From positions 20,759,001-20,823,000 of the forward strand of contig NC_083383.1 in assembly GCF_031755915.1 (NCBI RefSeq): a DNA stretch of 64,000 bases, written 5' to 3'. Positions 62,036-64,000 of this stretch are shown here, piece after piece (positions within the stretch are counted from its first letter, which is position 1; each line of letters begins with the position of its first letter). Both the position numbers and the translations under genes were made by a program. Origin of the DNA: Ziziphus jujuba. Its lineage: Eukaryota > Streptophyta > Magnoliopsida > Rosales > Rhamnaceae. Below the pieces are notes generated by a model, which saw only the letters and a program-made list of their open reading frames with translations, was not told where the DNA came from and did no database searches.

Positions 62036-63421
62036 TTAGTTATTTATTTTTTATTTATTTTTTTTATATATATTTCCCTGTTTATTTTTATTTTTCAGAC
62101 TTTTTTTTTTGTGGAAATTTTCCAAACTTACTCGCATAAATTGTATTATTTAATTTTATAGATACTTTTAGAATGCTCTGATCTAAATTATGGACATAGT
62201 AATAACCTTAGTATGTATGCATAGTAGTAGTCTGCAGTATAATGGGTTATAAATGTTGACTGTAGTTATGGACTTGCATGCTGCTGTGGATTTATCTTTA
62301 TATATTCAAATATTACTTTATATTGCAAGTGTGTGTTTGTCCACAATTCAAGTAAGGTTCTATTGGATTCTCTCTAAGGATTGCTCAGTAAGACTTTTAT
62401 AGGTGGGACCACTCAAGAGTTCTAAGAAGGATATCAGGGATGGTCCTATAACCTCACCTATACCATTAACAAATAAAACACATGCAAATAAAATAACACT
62501 ATGATATATATATATATATATAGATAAAACCACAACATTATGCATAGTTCCCATATTATAGTCAACAACTATATCTGGTTAGTAATACATACTACATGCC
62601 ATTGCCACACATACGTACTATGGTCACAAACTTATAATTTTTTAGCTGTAATTCAGAATTAGGTGTGTTGTCAGTTTATGAACTCGTGTCAATAAGCTTT
62701 TCATTATGGTATATTGGTCAAATCCAAAAGTTAAACATACAAAAAATTCAAACATGAGACCCACATATGATACAGTTGATCGAATCCGATCCAACTTATA
62801 CATGAGTGGTTACCAATATGGGTCAATTTGTGTTAATACCTGATAAAATTGGATTGGAATTGGACAATTTAAGACTAAATTCTCATTACTAATGTAGTCG
62901 TAATTTTTATTAGAAGCTAGTAGAATGATCAATTTCATAAAATTGGCTAGAAGTCAAAAATTCCAATTATGGATACGAGATCCATAGGGTTTATAATATA
63001 ATTGGATTCTTTGGTGTCCAATTTCTATAATTTTAAAGTTGAAAAATTAATTTTAGGATATTTGTTACACACCAATATCCTTAGTGGAATTTGGGGAAGC
63101 CGAAGAAATATTTTCATAATATTTTAGACACTCCTACTAAGTTTAAAGGTGACCTTGTAATGGAGCAGGCATGATCATAAATGGTATCTGAAAATAAAAT
63201 TATTTTTGAAACATATTTTTGACATATTAGCTATTTATTATACAGTTTAAATATTTTTAAATGGTATTGAGAATTTAAATTCCTATTTATGCATACATGG
63301 CTATCTATATTTACATATATACATTATGCAAATTTTTAAGCATGTTCAAATATTTTAAATTTTAAAGTGTATAAAAATGATTTTATGAATTATATATTTT
63401 AATGGTTATTTGATATATGTG

Positions 63422-63427
<6 letters not shown>

Positions 63428-63458
<31 letters not shown>

Positions 63459-63478
63459 AATATATATATATATATATG
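63428..63478. repeat. CA/TA microsatellite, unit 3
   Basis: 25-bp AC tract and a TA-rich tract of 26 bp; close to unit 2 and much shorter than unit 1. Confidence 0.95.
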
Positions 63479-63747
63479 GTTTTGGTATGAACTAAATGCT
63501 TTGAAAATTTTAATATGTTTACAAGAGAATTGTGTTTTATAAAATTTACATGGTAAAATATTAATTTCAACTATTATCCCTAAAATTTACTTTAATTCAA
63601 TTTTAATTCTTCTAATTTAACTAGTCTTTGCAGTCTTTGCCGTTACAAATATTATGTTAAGATTAACAGCGGTAAATGAATAATTGCACACCTTAAAAAT
63701 ATATGTAAGCTTATTTATTGGAAAATGTGTTTTTTTTTTTTTTTTTT

Positions 63748-64000
63748 GGTCATCTTGGAAGTTAAGTATATTAAAATATAAAACTTTTAGAAGACCTACA
63801 ATTCTTGAAATGTCAGTCAAAAAGAGTCCAAAATAAAAAAAAGATATTGTTTTTGGAAAATATGCAGTTTTTTTTTAGTACTATTTATTTTACGCTTAAA
63901 CTTAAAAAGATGATATTTTTTTTTAAAAAAAATTGTTATATTCCTTTAATTTTAAAATATTTTATTAAATAGTAAAAAATAAATGCTTTAAAAAAAAGTC
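63748..64000. repeat. Start of tandem unit 4 (partial)
   Basis: The last 253 bases repeat the start of the unit directly after the poly-T junction, so the array continues past the right edge. At the two sites where unit 2 differs from units 1 and 3 in this stretch (AGAAGACC versus AGAAAACC, and TTAAATAG versus TTAACTAG) this copy has the unit 1/3 state. Confidence 0.9.

Larger units (their letters stand above)
41424..63747. repeat. Tandem unit 3 (type A with 3-kb insertion, 22.3 kb)
   Basis: Third unit. Removing the solo LTR at 53128-56148 and one 5-bp target duplication leaves about 19.30 kb, within about 30 bp of unit 1. It shares all four segment absences and nearly all diagnostic point states with unit 1, but has private changes of its own. 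It agrees with unit 2 against unit 1 at a few sites, for example the short CA microsatellite and a G in the region downstream of the B3-like gene. Confidence 0.95.

Overview
The window is plant nuclear DNA, most likely from a eudicot. It is AT-rich, has many homopolymer and microsatellite tracts, and carries Ty1/copia and Ty3/gypsy-type retrotransposon remains primed by initiator-tRNA-Met-like sites. The only gene that looks intact and cellular is a small B3-domain-like protein. I see no bacterial features, no rRNA or tRNA genes and no CRISPR array.

The dominant structure is a head-to-tail tandem array of a roughly 19-22 kb unit: unit 1 (8-19333), unit 2 (19334-41423), unit 3 (41424-63747) and the first 253 bases of a fourth (63748-64000). 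The array reaches the right edge and probably both edges, so its true ends are not visible. Within a unit, left to right on the + strand, the order is: (i) an AT-rich upstream region and a TATA promoter; (ii) a 140-codon intronless B3-like gene; (iii) a cluster of GTCAC motifs with a perfect hairpin, then four imperfect 64-bp tandem repeats; (iv) a decayed 4.66-kb copia element sitting inside an exon-like stretch of a reverse-strand gene relic; (v) a 3.06-kb solo LTR; (vi) a reverse-strand gypsy-type element; (vii) a third, more decayed LTR-like relic; (viii) AT-rich filler ending in a CA/TA microsatellite and a poly-T tract.

Units 1 and 3 are almost the same (unit 3 minus one insertion is within about 30 bp of unit 1). 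The middle unit is different. It keeps four segments (172, 1983, 76 and 571 bp) missing from units 1 and 3, and so preserves a fuller gypsy derivative with long gag and protease ORFs, a primer-binding site and a full 5' LTR. Unit 3 alone carries a younger 3021-bp solo LTR, flanked by a GTGTG target duplication and inserted in inverted orientation into the older solo LTR of the same family. The array therefore reads A-B-A', with the fourth unit beginning as type A. That pattern implies duplication of a multi-unit block, gene conversion, or an assembly or haplotype artefact.

Functionally, the array multiplies one B3-like gene with its promoter; two copies encode identical protein and the third differs by one conservative substitution (V109I). 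Nearly everything else is transposon sequence. The copia element is dead in every unit with mostly shared lesions, so it inserted and decayed before the unit was multiplied.
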